Part shown: piece by piece, positions 43,787 to 52,572 of the stretch
How the letters are laid out: each line of letters opens with the position of its first letter
Numbering within the stretch: position 1 is the stretch's first letter
Origin: CAZYYO01 sp964650965
GTDB taxonomy: Bacteria > Bacillota > Clostridia > Lachnospirales > Lachnospiraceae
DNA: 64,000 nucleotides
Direction: 5' to 3'
NCBI GenBank assembly: GCA_964650965.1
Contig: CAZYYO010000003.1
Location: 8,398 to 72,397 of the forward strand
The notes under the pieces: model-generated
The model's database searches: none
The model's input: the letters and a program-made list of their open reading frames with translations, nothing else
Told to the model about the DNA's origin: nothing
Translations under genes and position numbers: made by a program

Positions 43787-44901
43787 AGGCGTTAGGAATT
43801 ATATTAGCAGGTGGCAACAGCAGCAAGATGCAGAATCTGTCAGATAAGCGTGCAATCTCAGCAATGCCTGTAGGGGGAAGCTATCGAAGCATTGATTTTG
43901 TATTAAGTAATATGACCAATTCGCATATTCAGACCGTGGCGGTACTAAGTCAGTATAATGCGCGTTCCCTGAATGAGCACTTAAATTCATCTAAATGGTG
44001 GAATTTTGGAAGAAAGCAGGGAGGACTGTTTCTATTTACTCCAACGGTTACAGCAGATAACAGCTGGTGGTATCGTGGTACAGCAGATGCAATGTGGCAA
44101 AATCTTGAGTTCTTAAAGAAGCGTCATGAGCCATATGTTGTAATTGCCAGTGGAGACAGTATCTATAAGCTGGACTTCAATAAGGTGTTAGATTATCATA
44201 TTGAGAAGCAGTCAGATATTACCGTAGTATGTGCTAAGACGCCCCAGAAGGATGATGTCCGTAGATTCGGCGTGGTACAGATGGATGGAGAAGGTCTGAT
44301 TACAGATTTTGATGAGAAACCAATGGCTGCAAAATCAGACATTGTATCTACAGGGATATATGTAATCCGTAGGAGAGCTTTGATTGAATTATTAGAGCAG
44401 TGTAATAAGGAGGGAAGATATAATTTCGTAACAGATATCCTGATTCGTTATAAGGGAATGAAGAAGATTTATGGATATCTTATGGATAGTTATTGGAGTA
44501 ATATCGCTACTGTAGATGCTTACTACAACACCAATATGGACTTTCTGAAGGCCGAGGTACGACAGCATTTCTTTAAGGAAGAACCGCCCATTTATTCTAA
44601 GGCATATGACCTTCCTCCTGCGAAATATAACGTAGGTTCACAGGTGACCAATAGTCTCGTTGCTTCAGGATGCATTGTAAATAGTAAGGTGGAGAATTCG
44701 GTATTATTTAAAAAAGTATATGTAGGGAATAACAGTGTGATTAAGAATTCTGTCATTCTGACAGGTGCATATATCGGAGATAATGTGGTTGTGGAGAATT
44801 GTGTAGTAGAAAGTCACGAGACACTGGTTAGTGGTACAAGCTACAGAGGAGAAAATGGAATTAAGATTGTTGCAGAGAACAATAATCGCTATGGTGTATA
44901 G
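43783..44901 (+). CDS. glgD: GlgD, regulatory partner of GlgC
   Basis: The 372-residue protein resembles GlgC but lacks its conserved nucleotide loop: it reads ILAGGNSSKMQNLSDKRAISAMP. This is the GlgD type of Firmicutes, which pairs with GlgC and raises its activity. ASGDSIYKLDF and WYRGTADAMWQN are retained. It is coupled to glgC by a 4-base overlap. Confidence 0.93.
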   Translation: MKALGIILAGGNSSKMQNLSDKRAISAMPVGGSYRSIDFVLSNMTNSHIQTVAVLSQYNARSLNEHLNSSKWWNFGRKQGGLFLFTPTVTADNSWWYRGTADAMWQNLEFLKKRHEPYVVIASGDSIYKLDFNKVLDYHIEKQSDITVVCAKTPQKDDVRRFGVVQMDGEGLITDFDEKPMAAKSDIVSTGIYVIRRRALIELLEQCNKEGRYNFVTDILIRYKGMKKIYGYLMDSYWSNIATVDAYYNTNMDFLKAEVRQHFFKEEPPIYSKAYDLPPAKYNVGSQVTNSLVASGCIVNSKVENSVLFKKVYVGNNSVIKNSVILTGAYIGDNVVVENCVVESHETLVSGTSYRGENGIKIVAENNNRYGV

Positions 44902-44947
44902 TTAGGAGCTTTCGCAGGAAAGACTGTAAAAAGGGGGATATAGCAAG

Positions 44948-45217
44948 ATGCAGATTACAGATATTCGGATACGAAAAATCGAAAAGGAAGGCAAGATGAA
45001 AGCCGTCGTATCCATTACGATTGATGAGGAATTTGTAGTGCATGATATTAAGATTATTGAAGGGGAAAAGGGGATGTTCATCGCAATGCCAAGCCGTAAG
45101 GCAACCGATGGAGAATATAAGGATATTGCACATCCTATAAAATCCTCTACAAGAGAGGAATTGCAGAATCTGATTCTTAGAAAATATGAAGAAGAGATTG
45201 CAAAAGAAGAGTCATAA
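44948..45217 (+). CDS. spoVG: SpoVG, RNA/DNA-binding regulator
   Basis: The 89-residue protein begins MQITDIRIRKI and has the core FVVHDIKIIEGEKGMFIAMPS and DIAHPI, which define SpoVG. It is a small global regulator that affects septation, sporulation and capsule in Firmicutes. AAAGGGGG lies 10 bases before the start. It is likely read from its own promoter or through from glgD, 46 bases upstream. Confidence 0.95.
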   Translation: MQITDIRIRKIEKEGKMKAVVSITIDEEFVVHDIKIIEGEKGMFIAMPSRKATDGEYKDIAHPIKSSTREELQNLILRKYEEEIAKEES

Positions 45218-45230
45218 GCATACAGGTCAT

Positions 45231-45285
45231 ATACAACAGGAGAGGGAGGAATCCGAGATATGGATTCTTCCCTCTCCTGTTGTAT
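45231..45285. terminator. Long hairpin between convergent genes
   Basis: ATACAACAGGAGAGGGA pairs with TCCCTCTCCTGTTGTAT, with an inner GAATCC/GGATTC stem. The T tail on the plus side is short, so termination may rely on the long stem. It reaches into the last codon of the minus-strand PH gene. Confidence 0.75.
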
Positions 45286-46853
45286 TAGTGATAATTTTTC
45301 TGCAGCTGTTCATTCATATATGTGCTGTTACAGCAGGGAATCAACTTCACCTGGTGGGCAGCCGCCGCCAGTAGATAGACAGAACCTCGGGTCAAGCCCC
45401 AATGCTGTAATAACGTGTTGGTATTCAACTTCACATACTGGATATTCTCATAAGGGAGAATGGTAATATTCCTTCCAAAATATCCGGTGGCTGTGACTAG
45501 TGCCTGAGCACTAAAGCAGGTTCCAGCGGTAATATAATCCAGCCAGCAAAGCGTGATCGAACATCCAATGAGTGCCAAATCAGCAATCAGACTCATCCAC
45601 CAGTGAATGTCCGGTAGCGCTATTGCTAGTGCAACGGATGGAAGTATTACCACAAGGCTCCAAATACAAATCTTTACCAGCTTATTCTTCCATACTGCTT
45701 TGGGTTGGGGTTGAATCTCGTTCATTCTCGTCTGAGAGAATTCTGGAAGCAGAAGATTTAGATGTTCTTGTAACTGTTTTCGATTGCATGCCAGAATAAT
45801 GTAAGAACCAGCTTCATTTTCCTGGTCGCCCATTCCTACATTTACCACCTCTAGCATATAACGCTTCATCAGGCGGGAGATGAAGGTCTGGTGAATAATC
45901 ACGCTACTGATTTTAGATACCGGGATGGTAAAGTCCTGGGTGCGAAGCAGTCCGTAGTGAACATGTAGTTTGTCTCCTTTTCGAGCAACTCGAAAACCAT
46001 AGTAGGTGATAAAACCACCAAAGAGACTCTTGATGCAGCTTCCGATGATAAAGATAATTACAATCAGCTGAGAGAGAATTCCTACCGTCCCTCCAGAGAA
46101 GGAATCGCGGAATTCAGTAAATGCAGCAGCCACACCGGTAATACAGCCAATAAGTATCATGATGGTTGAGATGTTAATAGAACAAAGGCCATGCATGAAA
46201 ATATCTGAGGCAGTAGCAACAATGTCATATTCATTCTGGGGAAGTGACGGTGTGCTATTTGGCGGAACAGTTGTAGTTGCCGTGGTTGCAGTTATCTTAG
46301 AATTCTGCTGTGTAGACGAAGCGTGTATTTCACCTGGATTTTGCATTTGATTAATATAGGTAAGAAGCTGTGAGCGAAGAGCAATCGCATCTTTCTTACG
46401 CAACACAATCTTAATATCAGTCTCATTGGCAGTAGATAAACTATTGGTATCTAGCTTCACCTTGCAGGTGCCAATTATTTTCTCAAATAGATTCTGCTCG
46501 GTATTTACATTAGACAGGTTCTTAATGCCAATGGTGTTTTTAGAATGCATAATGGTGTTGCGTTCCATGATAATTGCAGTATCGGTGATGGTAATCCAGG
46601 TCCGAGACCAGATCACAGATTGAATGATAATCACCAGTGCAAAAACCAGAAAAATCACGATAAATCCAATCAAGGCAGATAATAAGCTGTCTAAAGAACC
46701 GTTAGAGATAGATTCCTGCAGGTCATTAATGCTATCTAACAATTCTGCCAGTTCTTTTATATTTTGAATTCCAATAAAAAAGATGATAACAAGGAAACCT
46801 ACCAGATTTTCAAAGACCACACTATAGTGGTTACGAAATTTTCTTTCTTCCAC
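45285..46853 (-). CDS. Membrane-flanked bacterial PH-domain protein (YdbT type)
   Basis: The 522-residue protein has membrane helix pairs at about 15-40 and 65-90, 215-245 and 260-290, and 375-415, each followed by a bacterial PH (bPH2) segment such as WTITDTAIIMERNTI-type, HYGLLRTQDFTIPVSKISSV and NITILPYENIQYVKLNTN. Three PH units is the YdbT pattern. In Bacillus the YdbS/YdbT pair is under envelope-stress control and adds resistance to antimicrobial compounds. It lies directly after the YdbS-like gene, 2 bases apart. Confidence 0.8.
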   Translation of the reverse strand: MEERKFRNHYSVVFENLVGFLVIIFFIGIQNIKELAELLDSINDLQESISNGSLDSLLSALIGFIVIFLVFALVIIIQSVIWSRTWITITDTAIIMERNTIMHSKNTIGIKNLSNVNTEQNLFEKIIGTCKVKLDTNSLSTANETDIKIVLRKKDAIALRSQLLTYINQMQNPGEIHASSTQQNSKITATTATTTVPPNSTPSLPQNEYDIVATASDIFMHGLCSINISTIMILIGCITGVAAAFTEFRDSFSGGTVGILSQLIVIIFIIGSCIKSLFGGFITYYGFRVARKGDKLHVHYGLLRTQDFTIPVSKISSVIIHQTFISRLMKRYMLEVVNVGMGDQENEAGSYIILACNRKQLQEHLNLLLPEFSQTRMNEIQPQPKAVWKNKLVKICIWSLVVILPSVALAIALPDIHWWMSLIADLALIGCSITLCWLDYITAGTCFSAQALVTATGYFGRNITILPYENIQYVKLNTNTLLQHWGLTRGSVYLLAAAAHQVKLIPCCNSTYMNEQLQKNYH

Positions 46854-46855
46854 GT

Positions 46856-47344
46856 CTAGTCCTCCCTGGTCTGTGAATCACGCTGTTCAACAATAATCTG
46901 ATTAATACGATGCTGCAGGTTCATAGCGATTTGGTCAGCTACTTCATCCTCCAGGAATCGAATGGTAACAGCCCCACCTGCCGTAGTAACAATTACCTTG
47001 GACAATCCAAACATTCGGTCAATGGGACCACGAATGGTCTGAATCTTATGTAGGCGTTCAATTGGTACAATGTTTCGTTCAATAAAGAAGAACCCCTCCT
47101 TAATGTCGATACATTCGTCTGTAATACAATATTGATAGCGGCAATAACGGATGTACGGGATGATGATGAGATCTAAGGCACAAAGAATAAGAGCAATATA
47201 TCCAATTACTTTCGCCCATTCCCAGCTGTCTGGAATGGCGAATTTCAACAATAATATTACAATGGCTCCTACAATAACATCTGCGATTCCGCTGGCTACA
47301 TACATACAGCCAATAGCTTTTTTGCTAGGTCGTTCATATTTCAT
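46856..47344 (-). CDS. Bacterial PH-domain membrane protein (YdbS type)
   Basis: The 162-residue protein has two membrane helices (about 13-36 and 45-67) and a PH segment with YCITDECIDIKEGFFFIERNIVPIERLHKIQTIRGPIDR, the usual bPH2 core, followed by VTTAGGAVTIRFLED. It is the short partner of the YdbT-like protein. It is preceded by a third PH-type gene in the same operon. Confidence 0.85.
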   Translation of the reverse strand: MKYERPSKKAIGCMYVASGIADVIVGAIVILLLKFAIPDSWEWAKVIGYIALILCALDLIIIPYIRYCRYQYCITDECIDIKEGFFFIERNIVPIERLHKIQTIRGPIDRMFGLSKVIVTTAGGAVTIRFLEDEVADQIAMNLQHRINQIIVEQRDSQTRED

Positions 47345-47361
47345 AAATGATGTTCTCCTTT

Positions 47362-47775
47362 TTATATAACTTTCCGTCCGGTGAAACGAATCCGTGGATT
47401 AACCTTCTGCAATGCAAGAAACAATCCCTTCTTATCATATACAGAACACATATAATCACTTCCTGTGGTGCAAATCATAATCCGGTCTAGGGATAAAGCT
47501 CCGCTGGCAATGGGATTATAGGTGGGGTATACTTCGCGAATCTTTGATATCTTAACTTCCTCTTTACTAAAGCCCAGATAAATTGTCATGATATCATCCC
47601 GAATCATAATATAGTTTCGAATGAGCATAGGAATGAAAATCAAATCGATTACAATGGTAACAAGAAGCATAATTACCAGCCCTTCTCGGTCAAATAGCAT
47701 GGTATATACCAGCATACCATTTAAAAAGAGAATCAGTGCATAGAACCATAGACCAACCTTCCCTTTGAATTTCAT
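47362..47775 (-). CDS. PH-like small membrane protein (bPH_6/YyaB type)
   Basis: The 137-residue protein has two membrane helices near the N-terminus and a C-terminal PH-like part (MTIYLGFSKEEVKISKIREVYPTYNPIASGALSLDRIMI). SLDRI-I is a motif of the YyaB-type bacterial PH family. It heads a three-gene PH operon on the minus strand. Its molecular role is unknown. Confidence 0.75.
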   Translation of the reverse strand: MKFKGKVGLWFYALILFLNGMLVYTMLFDREGLVIMLLVTIVIDLIFIPMLIRNYIMIRDDIMTIYLGFSKEEVKISKIREVYPTYNPIASGALSLDRIMICTTGSDYMCSVYDKKGLFLALQKVNPRIRFTGRKVI

Positions 47776-47962
47776 AGAAGCACTTCCTTTCCATTAATAA
47801 TTACCAAAAGAAAAATCTTGTGGAAAATTCATTCTTATTTTATCAGACATAGTGGGAGATTACCAGAGCAATTCATAGAGAACAAATATGAAAAAACGAA
47901 CTTGCATTTTGATTGGAAACATGATACGGTATCATACAAATAAAACGAACACAAATTCTAAT

Positions 47963-48008
47963 TATAATGAAGCAATGGAGCTTCCCTTAGCGGGGAAGCT
48001 CTTTTTTT
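47963..48008 (+). promoter_or_regulatory. Promoter followed by terminator-like leader hairpin (pucR)
   Basis: TATAAT at 47963-47968 has no clear -35 box, which suggests activation. GAGCTTCCC (47978-47986) pairs with GGGAAGCTC (47993-48001) and seven Ts follow. AGGAG of the PucR gene begins right after. The upstream neighbour is on the other strand, so this cannot end an upstream transcript: it must act in the leader of this gene. A dyad ATGATAC-G-GTATCAT lies at 47921-47935. Confidence 0.65.
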
Positions 48009-48019
48009 AGGAGAAATGG

Positions 48020-49192
48020 ATGGCAATCACCTTAGAACAATTAATTGTTAATTTCAAAGAGACAGAGAACATGACATTGGTTGCAGGAGAAAAAGGACTG
48101 TCTAAGCTTGTTCGCTGGGTCCATATGGTGGAGGGGAGCAGCAGCACGGCCTTTCTGGAAGGGAACGAAGTAGTCTTTACGACAGGAATCGGAGCACCTA
48201 CTCCAGAGACATTGTTAGAGCTGGTGCAGCAGGTATGTCAGCAGAATGCAACAGGAATTGTCTTAAACATTGGACCCTATATTTCAGAAGTTTCCGCTGC
48301 CATTATTGATTATGCCAATCAGCAGAATTTTCCTGTTTTCACTGTACCTTGGGATGTGCATATGGCAGTATTGATGCAGAAATTTTCCAGGCAGCTGCAC
48401 CTGGATGAACAGAAATCCATGGAATTGGAGGTTGCCTTTAAGAACAGTATTCTCTATGAGAAGCATGTGGAAATGTATGAACCAGTACTTATCAATTATG
48501 GATATAAGGAGAACTGGGCTTATGATGTGCTTGCAGTAGATATTCGGGATAAGCAATTTCTTACACCAAAGCCAGACAAAGTGGAGAAAATATTATTGCT
48601 TTCCAGAGAACAGCTTCATGGGAGAAACAATCCGGTGGAAGTATTATATTGGAATGAGGAATTTATATTTATTTTCTCCAATTCTCACGAAAGAGACATT
48701 GGGGAGAAGATGAAGAGGCTCTTAACCCTGATTGAAGAAAGCATTTTAAGGGATGGATTTTTCTTTGCAGGAACAGGACATACAGCAAATGGAATGAGTC
48801 GGATTGGAAGAAGCTATCAGCAGGCACATCAGGTGAAGGAGCTGCAGAAACGAAGAAATCGTAGAAATGAATTGATGTACTATGACAATTTGGGGTTATA
48901 CAAGCTGCTAATGGAATTAAACAGCAGGGATGCTTTGGATGCCTATGTAGATGAAATGCTGGGAGATATAGAACGGTTCGATCGGGTGAATCTTACAGAC
49001 CATCTGTATTTTCTTAAGGAATATTTTCGCCTGGAATGCAGTGTAATGGACACAGCAGCCAAGTTGAATATGCATCGTAATACGGTAACCTATCGTATCC
49101 ATAAGATTGAAGAAATCACACATAAGTCCTTGTCAGAACCAATGACCAGAACGGAGCTTATGGTAGCATTTATGGCAAAGGAATTAATATAG
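48020..49192 (+). CDS. PucR-family transcriptional regulator (first copy)
   Basis: The 390-residue protein has an N-terminal PucR domain (1-125: VAGEKGLSKLVRWVHMVEGSS, EGNEVVFTTGIG, PVFTVPWDVHMA), a central CdaR/GGDEF-like domain, and a C-terminal helix-turn-helix of the HTH_30 type (DTAAKLNMHRNTVTYRIHKIEEIT). PucR-like proteins activate purine and other nitrogen-source genes in response to a ligand. It opens the 15-kb catabolic region and precedes the TauE-like gene by 21 bases. A second copy lies at 56.1 kb. Confidence 0.88.
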   Translation: MAITLEQLIVNFKETENMTLVAGEKGLSKLVRWVHMVEGSSSTAFLEGNEVVFTTGIGAPTPETLLELVQQVCQQNATGIVLNIGPYISEVSAAIIDYANQQNFPVFTVPWDVHMAVLMQKFSRQLHLDEQKSMELEVAFKNSILYEKHVEMYEPVLINYGYKENWAYDVLAVDIRDKQFLTPKPDKVEKILLLSREQLHGRNNPVEVLYWNEEFIFIFSNSHERDIGEKMKRLLTLIEESILRDGFFFAGTGHTANGMSRIGRSYQQAHQVKELQKRRNRRNELMYYDNLGLYKLLMELNSRDALDAYVDEMLGDIERFDRVNLTDHLYFLKEYFRLECSVMDTAAKLNMHRNTVTYRIHKIEEITHKSLSEPMTRTELMVAFMAKELI

Positions 49193-49213
49193 TAGAAAGA
49201 CGAGGGAATATGT

Positions 49214-49933
49214 ATGAGTGAGATAATACAGGAAATATTGTTTCAGATGGTTCTTTTTATAACCAATACCATTCAAACCATCACGGGATTTGCCGGCACG
49301 CTGCTTGCCATGCCATTTTCCATTCGACTGGTTGGAGTGGAACAGGCGAAAGCTGTATTAAATATATTCACATTGGTGGCCTGCCTTATTATTACCTTGC
49401 AAAATCTGAAATATTTGAAGATAAAATCGCTCCTTAAAATGGTGGGAGGAATGTTTCTAGGGATGCTGTTGGGCATCTATCTCTTTCAGATTTTACCAAT
49501 GAATCTGCTGCTGAAATTGTATGCCATATTAATTATTCTGGTTGCTGTAAGTAAAATGTTCGGGAAGAAAAATCGGAAGCTCCCGGAATGGATGATGCTT
49601 TTTATTTTGTTGGCAGCAGGAATTATTCATGGCATGTTCCTTTCTGGAGGAGCCCTTTTAGTGGTGTATGCAGTTACGGAACTGAAGGATAAGAATGAAT
49701 TTCGTGCAACCATTGCGCCTGTATGGGTGATATTAAATGGAATGCTGATATTCTCCCATTACCAATTAGGATATTATACCCCAAAGACCATAATGTCTAT
49801 TGGCATTAGTATGATTCCCCTGGCCTTATCCATACTGCTGGGCAATCTTTTGTATAGGAAGCTAAATCAGAAGCAATTCCTTATGATGACCTATATTCTC
49901 TTACTCATTGCAGGAGGTTCCCTGCTGATATAG
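49214..49933 (+). CDS. TauE/SafE-family exporter
   Basis: The 239-residue protein has about seven membrane helices; ITGFAGTLLAMPFSIRLVG in the first repeat and IIHGMFLSGGALLVVYAV in the second match the duplicated GXGG-type TauE/SafE (TSUP) pattern. The family exports organosulfonates such as sulfoacetate and isethionate, or sulfite. Next to an aminotransferase and an alcohol dehydrogenase, isethionate export is the inferred role. It follows the PucR gene on one transcript. Confidence 0.82.
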   Translation: MSEIIQEILFQMVLFITNTIQTITGFAGTLLAMPFSIRLVGVEQAKAVLNIFTLVACLIITLQNLKYLKIKSLLKMVGGMFLGMLLGIYLFQILPMNLLLKLYAILIILVAVSKMFGKKNRKLPEWMMLFILLAAGIIHGMFLSGGALLVVYAVTELKDKNEFRATIAPVWVILNGMLIFSHYQLGYYTPKTIMSIGISMIPLALSILLGNLLYRKLNQKQFLMMTYILLLIAGGSLLI

Positions 49934-49935
49934 GA

Positions 49936-50062
49936 ATTGTGCATATGCACAATGAAGTTTGGACTTGTGAATCTTGCAGCTTTATTTTCATTTCGATATA
50001 GTAACAGCATAAACGAGAGACAAAGGCGTCAGTAATCCCAGAAAGGATTGCTGGCGCCTTTT
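49936..50062 (+). promoter_or_regulatory. Operator dyad, promoter and leader hairpin before the aminotransferase
   Basis: A perfect 18-base palindrome, ATTGTGCATATGCACAAT, fills 49936-49953. TTGCAG (49974-49979) and TATAGT (49997-50002) are 17 bases apart. A 17-pair stem with loop CAGAAA follows at 50022-50061 and ends in four Ts; its base is AAAGGCG/CGCCTTT. AAGGAG begins at 50071. There is no room for another promoter between hairpin and gene, so transcription must pass the hairpin. Confidence 0.7.
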
Positions 50063-50085
50063 CCAATTGAAAGGAGATTATTCAT

Positions 50086-51432
50086 ATGAGTTACACAGGA
50101 AAAGAAATCGCAGATATGCAGAAGAAATACGTGATGCAGTCATGGAGTAAGTCGGGGGTGGATGCACTTCCCATCGAAAAGGCAGAGGGAATTTATTTCT
50201 ATGACTATGATGGAAAAAAATATGCAGATATGTCATCCCTTCTGGTTTGTTCTAATCTGGGACATCAGAACAAGGAAATTGTAGAGGCAATCAAAGCACA
50301 GGCAGATAAAATGTGCTTCATGGCACCAGCCTATGCGTCAGAGCCAAAATCCATTCTTGCAAAAATGCTGGTAGAGGCTGCAGGAGCAGATACCTATAAG
50401 CGCGTATTCTTCACGAATGGTGGAGCAGAATCCAATGAAAATGCTATTAAGATGGCAAGAATGGTTACAGGAAGAACGAAGATTTTCTCCTGTTACCGTA
50501 GCTATCATGGAGCAACCTTAGGAGCCTCTAATGCATCTGGAGACTGGAGAAGATTTGCAGCAGAGGTTGGCGGAGCCAATGGCTTCGTAAAATTTATGAA
50601 TCCTCACATGTATCAGGATGGATATACCAGAGGCGTGGATGATGCTGAGTGTACCAGAAAAGCCATTGCAGATTTAGACCTGCAGCTTCGTTATGAAGGC
50701 ACAGAAAATGTGGCAGCTATCCTGATGGAAAGTATTGTTGGAGCCAATGGTGTGATTCTCCCTCCGGATGGCTATATGGAAGCGGTATATGAGCTGTGCC
50801 AGAAATATGGCATTCTTCTGATCTGTGATGAGGTTATGGCAGGCTTTGGAAGAACCGGCAAGATGTTTGCATGGCAAAACTATCAGATCAAACCAGATAT
50901 TATTACCTTTGCGAAGGGTGTTACCTGTGGTTATGTTCAGCTGGGTGGCTGTATTGTAAATGAGAAGGTGGCTGCTTATTTCGAGAATAATGTGCTCCAG
51001 TGTGGCTTGACTTATTCGGGACATACCTTAGCATGTGCAGCAGGAATTGCTTCTATGCAGTATTATCTAGATCATGATATCTGTGGTCATGTAAAGGAAA
51101 TGGAGAAAATCCTGGATGCCTTCTTAAAAAAGATGGTAGACAAGCATCTATGCGTTGGAGAATCCAGATGCATTGGATTGTTCTCGGCCCTGGAGATTGT
51201 GAAGGATAAGGAAAAGAGAATTCCTATGCAGGAATATGGAGAGCATGGACCTGTTATGCCATTTATTATGGGTGAACTGAAAAAACGGGGATTTTCCACC
51301 TTTGGAAGAGAGAACAATGTAAATATTTGTCCACCACTGATTATTACCAAGGAAGAATTAGAAGAGTATCTTCCAATTCTTGATGAAGTACTTTCTCTGG
51401 TAGATGAGAAGATTGCAAAGCATGAGGTATAG
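50086..51432 (+). CDS. Class III aminotransferase, candidate taurine aminotransferase
   Basis: The 448-residue PLP enzyme shows the class III set: GIYFYDYDGKKYADMSS, FFTNGGAESNENAIKMAR, YRSYHGAT, LICDEVMAGFGRTGKMFAW and the PLP lysine in TFAKGVTCGYVQLGG. It transfers an amino group from a terminal amine to pyruvate or 2-oxoglutarate. The substrate is inferred from neighbours: a TauA-like binding protein, an iron-type alcohol dehydrogenase and a TauE-like exporter fit taurine to sulfoacetaldehyde. Beta-alanine to malonic semialdehyde is the main alternative. The Fe-ADH gene starts 9 bases after its stop. Confidence 0.82.
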   Translation: MSYTGKEIADMQKKYVMQSWSKSGVDALPIEKAEGIYFYDYDGKKYADMSSLLVCSNLGHQNKEIVEAIKAQADKMCFMAPAYASEPKSILAKMLVEAAGADTYKRVFFTNGGAESNENAIKMARMVTGRTKIFSCYRSYHGATLGASNASGDWRRFAAEVGGANGFVKFMNPHMYQDGYTRGVDDAECTRKAIADLDLQLRYEGTENVAAILMESIVGANGVILPPDGYMEAVYELCQKYGILLICDEVMAGFGRTGKMFAWQNYQIKPDIITFAKGVTCGYVQLGGCIVNEKVAAYFENNVLQCGLTYSGHTLACAAGIASMQYYLDHDICGHVKEMEKILDAFLKKMVDKHLCVGESRCIGLFSALEIVKDKEKRIPMQEYGEHGPVMPFIMGELKKRGFSTFGRENNVNICPPLIITKEELEEYLPILDEVLSLVDEKIAKHEV

Positions 51433-51441
51433 GAGGTTACT

Positions 51442-52560
51442 ATGAACTGGGAATATTTGCAGCCGGTTACCATTCATTTTGGAAATGGAACAATAAAAGA
51501 ATTGACAAAAATAGCAAAGGGTTTGCGTGGAACCAAGGGACTTCTGGTAAGTGATCCCTTTTTCCTGCAAAGCGGACTGGCAGATAAGATTGTTACAGAC
51601 AGCCAAGGCCTCATTGCAGGCATATATGGGGAGGTATCTCCCAATCCGGATGTTACAGAGGTGGATGCCTGTGCCAATGAGATTCGAAAGAAACAATACG
51701 ATTTCCTAATTGCATTAGGGGGAGGCAGTGCCTTAGATTGTGCTAAAGCGGCAGGAAGCATTTGTATGGTTGATGAATCGATTCGCGCATACCATGGAAC
51801 AGGAAAGGCAATGCCACAGGATCATTTACCATTGATTGCAGTACCTACAACTGCCGGAACAGGAAGCGAGGTTACCTGCGTTTCAGTGCTTACAGATCAC
51901 GCCAATGGCAAGAAATCACCTATTGTATCCAATGGATTTTATCCCAAAGCCGCCATTATTGATCCGGAATTAACCTATTCCATGCCACCTAAGGTGACAG
52001 CAAGCACAGGAATTGATGTTTTGTGTCATGCCATGGAAGGCTTCTGGAGTAAGGGCCATCAGCCAATCTGTGATGCACTGGCACTTCATGCCAGCAAGTT
52101 GGTATTTGCTTATTTAAAGAGAGCTTATGAAAATGGAACAGATGCCGTGGCAAGAGAGAAAATGGCAGAGGCTTCCGTCATTGCAGGAATGGCATTTACC
52201 CTTCCAAAAACCACAGCAAGCCATGCCTGCTCCTTTCCGTTAACCAACCTGCTACATATTCCTCACGGAGAAGCCTGTGGCTTAACCTTAGATTATTTCG
52301 CTCGTATTAATGCCAAGGCAGAGGATGGAAGATTAGAGGGATTTGCACAGGAGCTGGGCTTTGTAGATGTTGAGCAGATGGCGGATGCCATTTATCAGTT
52401 GAAGCAGCAGCTGGGATTACGATGTGATTTGAAGGATTTGCAACTTGATGATGATATGATTGGTGAACTTGTACGAATCAGTCGTCATCCGAATCTCTAT
52501 AACAATCCAGTAGATATTACAGATGAAATGCTGCTGGAGATGTATACCACATATCGATAA
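51442..52560 (+). CDS. Iron-type alcohol dehydrogenase, candidate sulfoacetaldehyde reductase
   Basis: The 372-residue protein has the family III dehydrogenase fold: the NAD(P) loop ALGGGSALDCAKA, the TTAGTGSE motif, and metal ligands in GIDVLCHAMEGF (D and H), SHACSFPL (H) and LHIPHGEACG (H). It follows the aminotransferase and would reduce the aldehyde made there, regenerating NAD(P)+. Enzymes of this family reduce sulfoacetaldehyde to isethionate in taurine-using gut bacteria. The role here is inferred from context. Confidence 0.83.
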   Translation: MNWEYLQPVTIHFGNGTIKELTKIAKGLRGTKGLLVSDPFFLQSGLADKIVTDSQGLIAGIYGEVSPNPDVTEVDACANEIRKKQYDFLIALGGGSALDCAKAAGSICMVDESIRAYHGTGKAMPQDHLPLIAVPTTAGTGSEVTCVSVLTDHANGKKSPIVSNGFYPKAAIIDPELTYSMPPKVTASTGIDVLCHAMEGFWSKGHQPICDALALHASKLVFAYLKRAYENGTDAVAREKMAEASVIAGMAFTLPKTTASHACSFPLTNLLHIPHGEACGLTLDYFARINAKAEDGRLEGFAQELGFVDVEQMADAIYQLKQQLGLRCDLKDLQLDDDMIGELVRISRHPNLYNNPVDITDEMLLEMYTTYR

Positions 52561-52572
52561 GGAGGATAAATC

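Noticed and set aside
47776..48019. Purine riboswitch for the PucR region
   Set aside because: The leader is only about 45 bases and holds a single hairpin, without the three-way junction sequences.
49936..50085. Sigma-54 promoter before the aminotransferase (TTGGACTT...TTGC)
   Set aside because: The GG-to-GC distance is 13 bases, not 10, and a good sigma-A pair is present.
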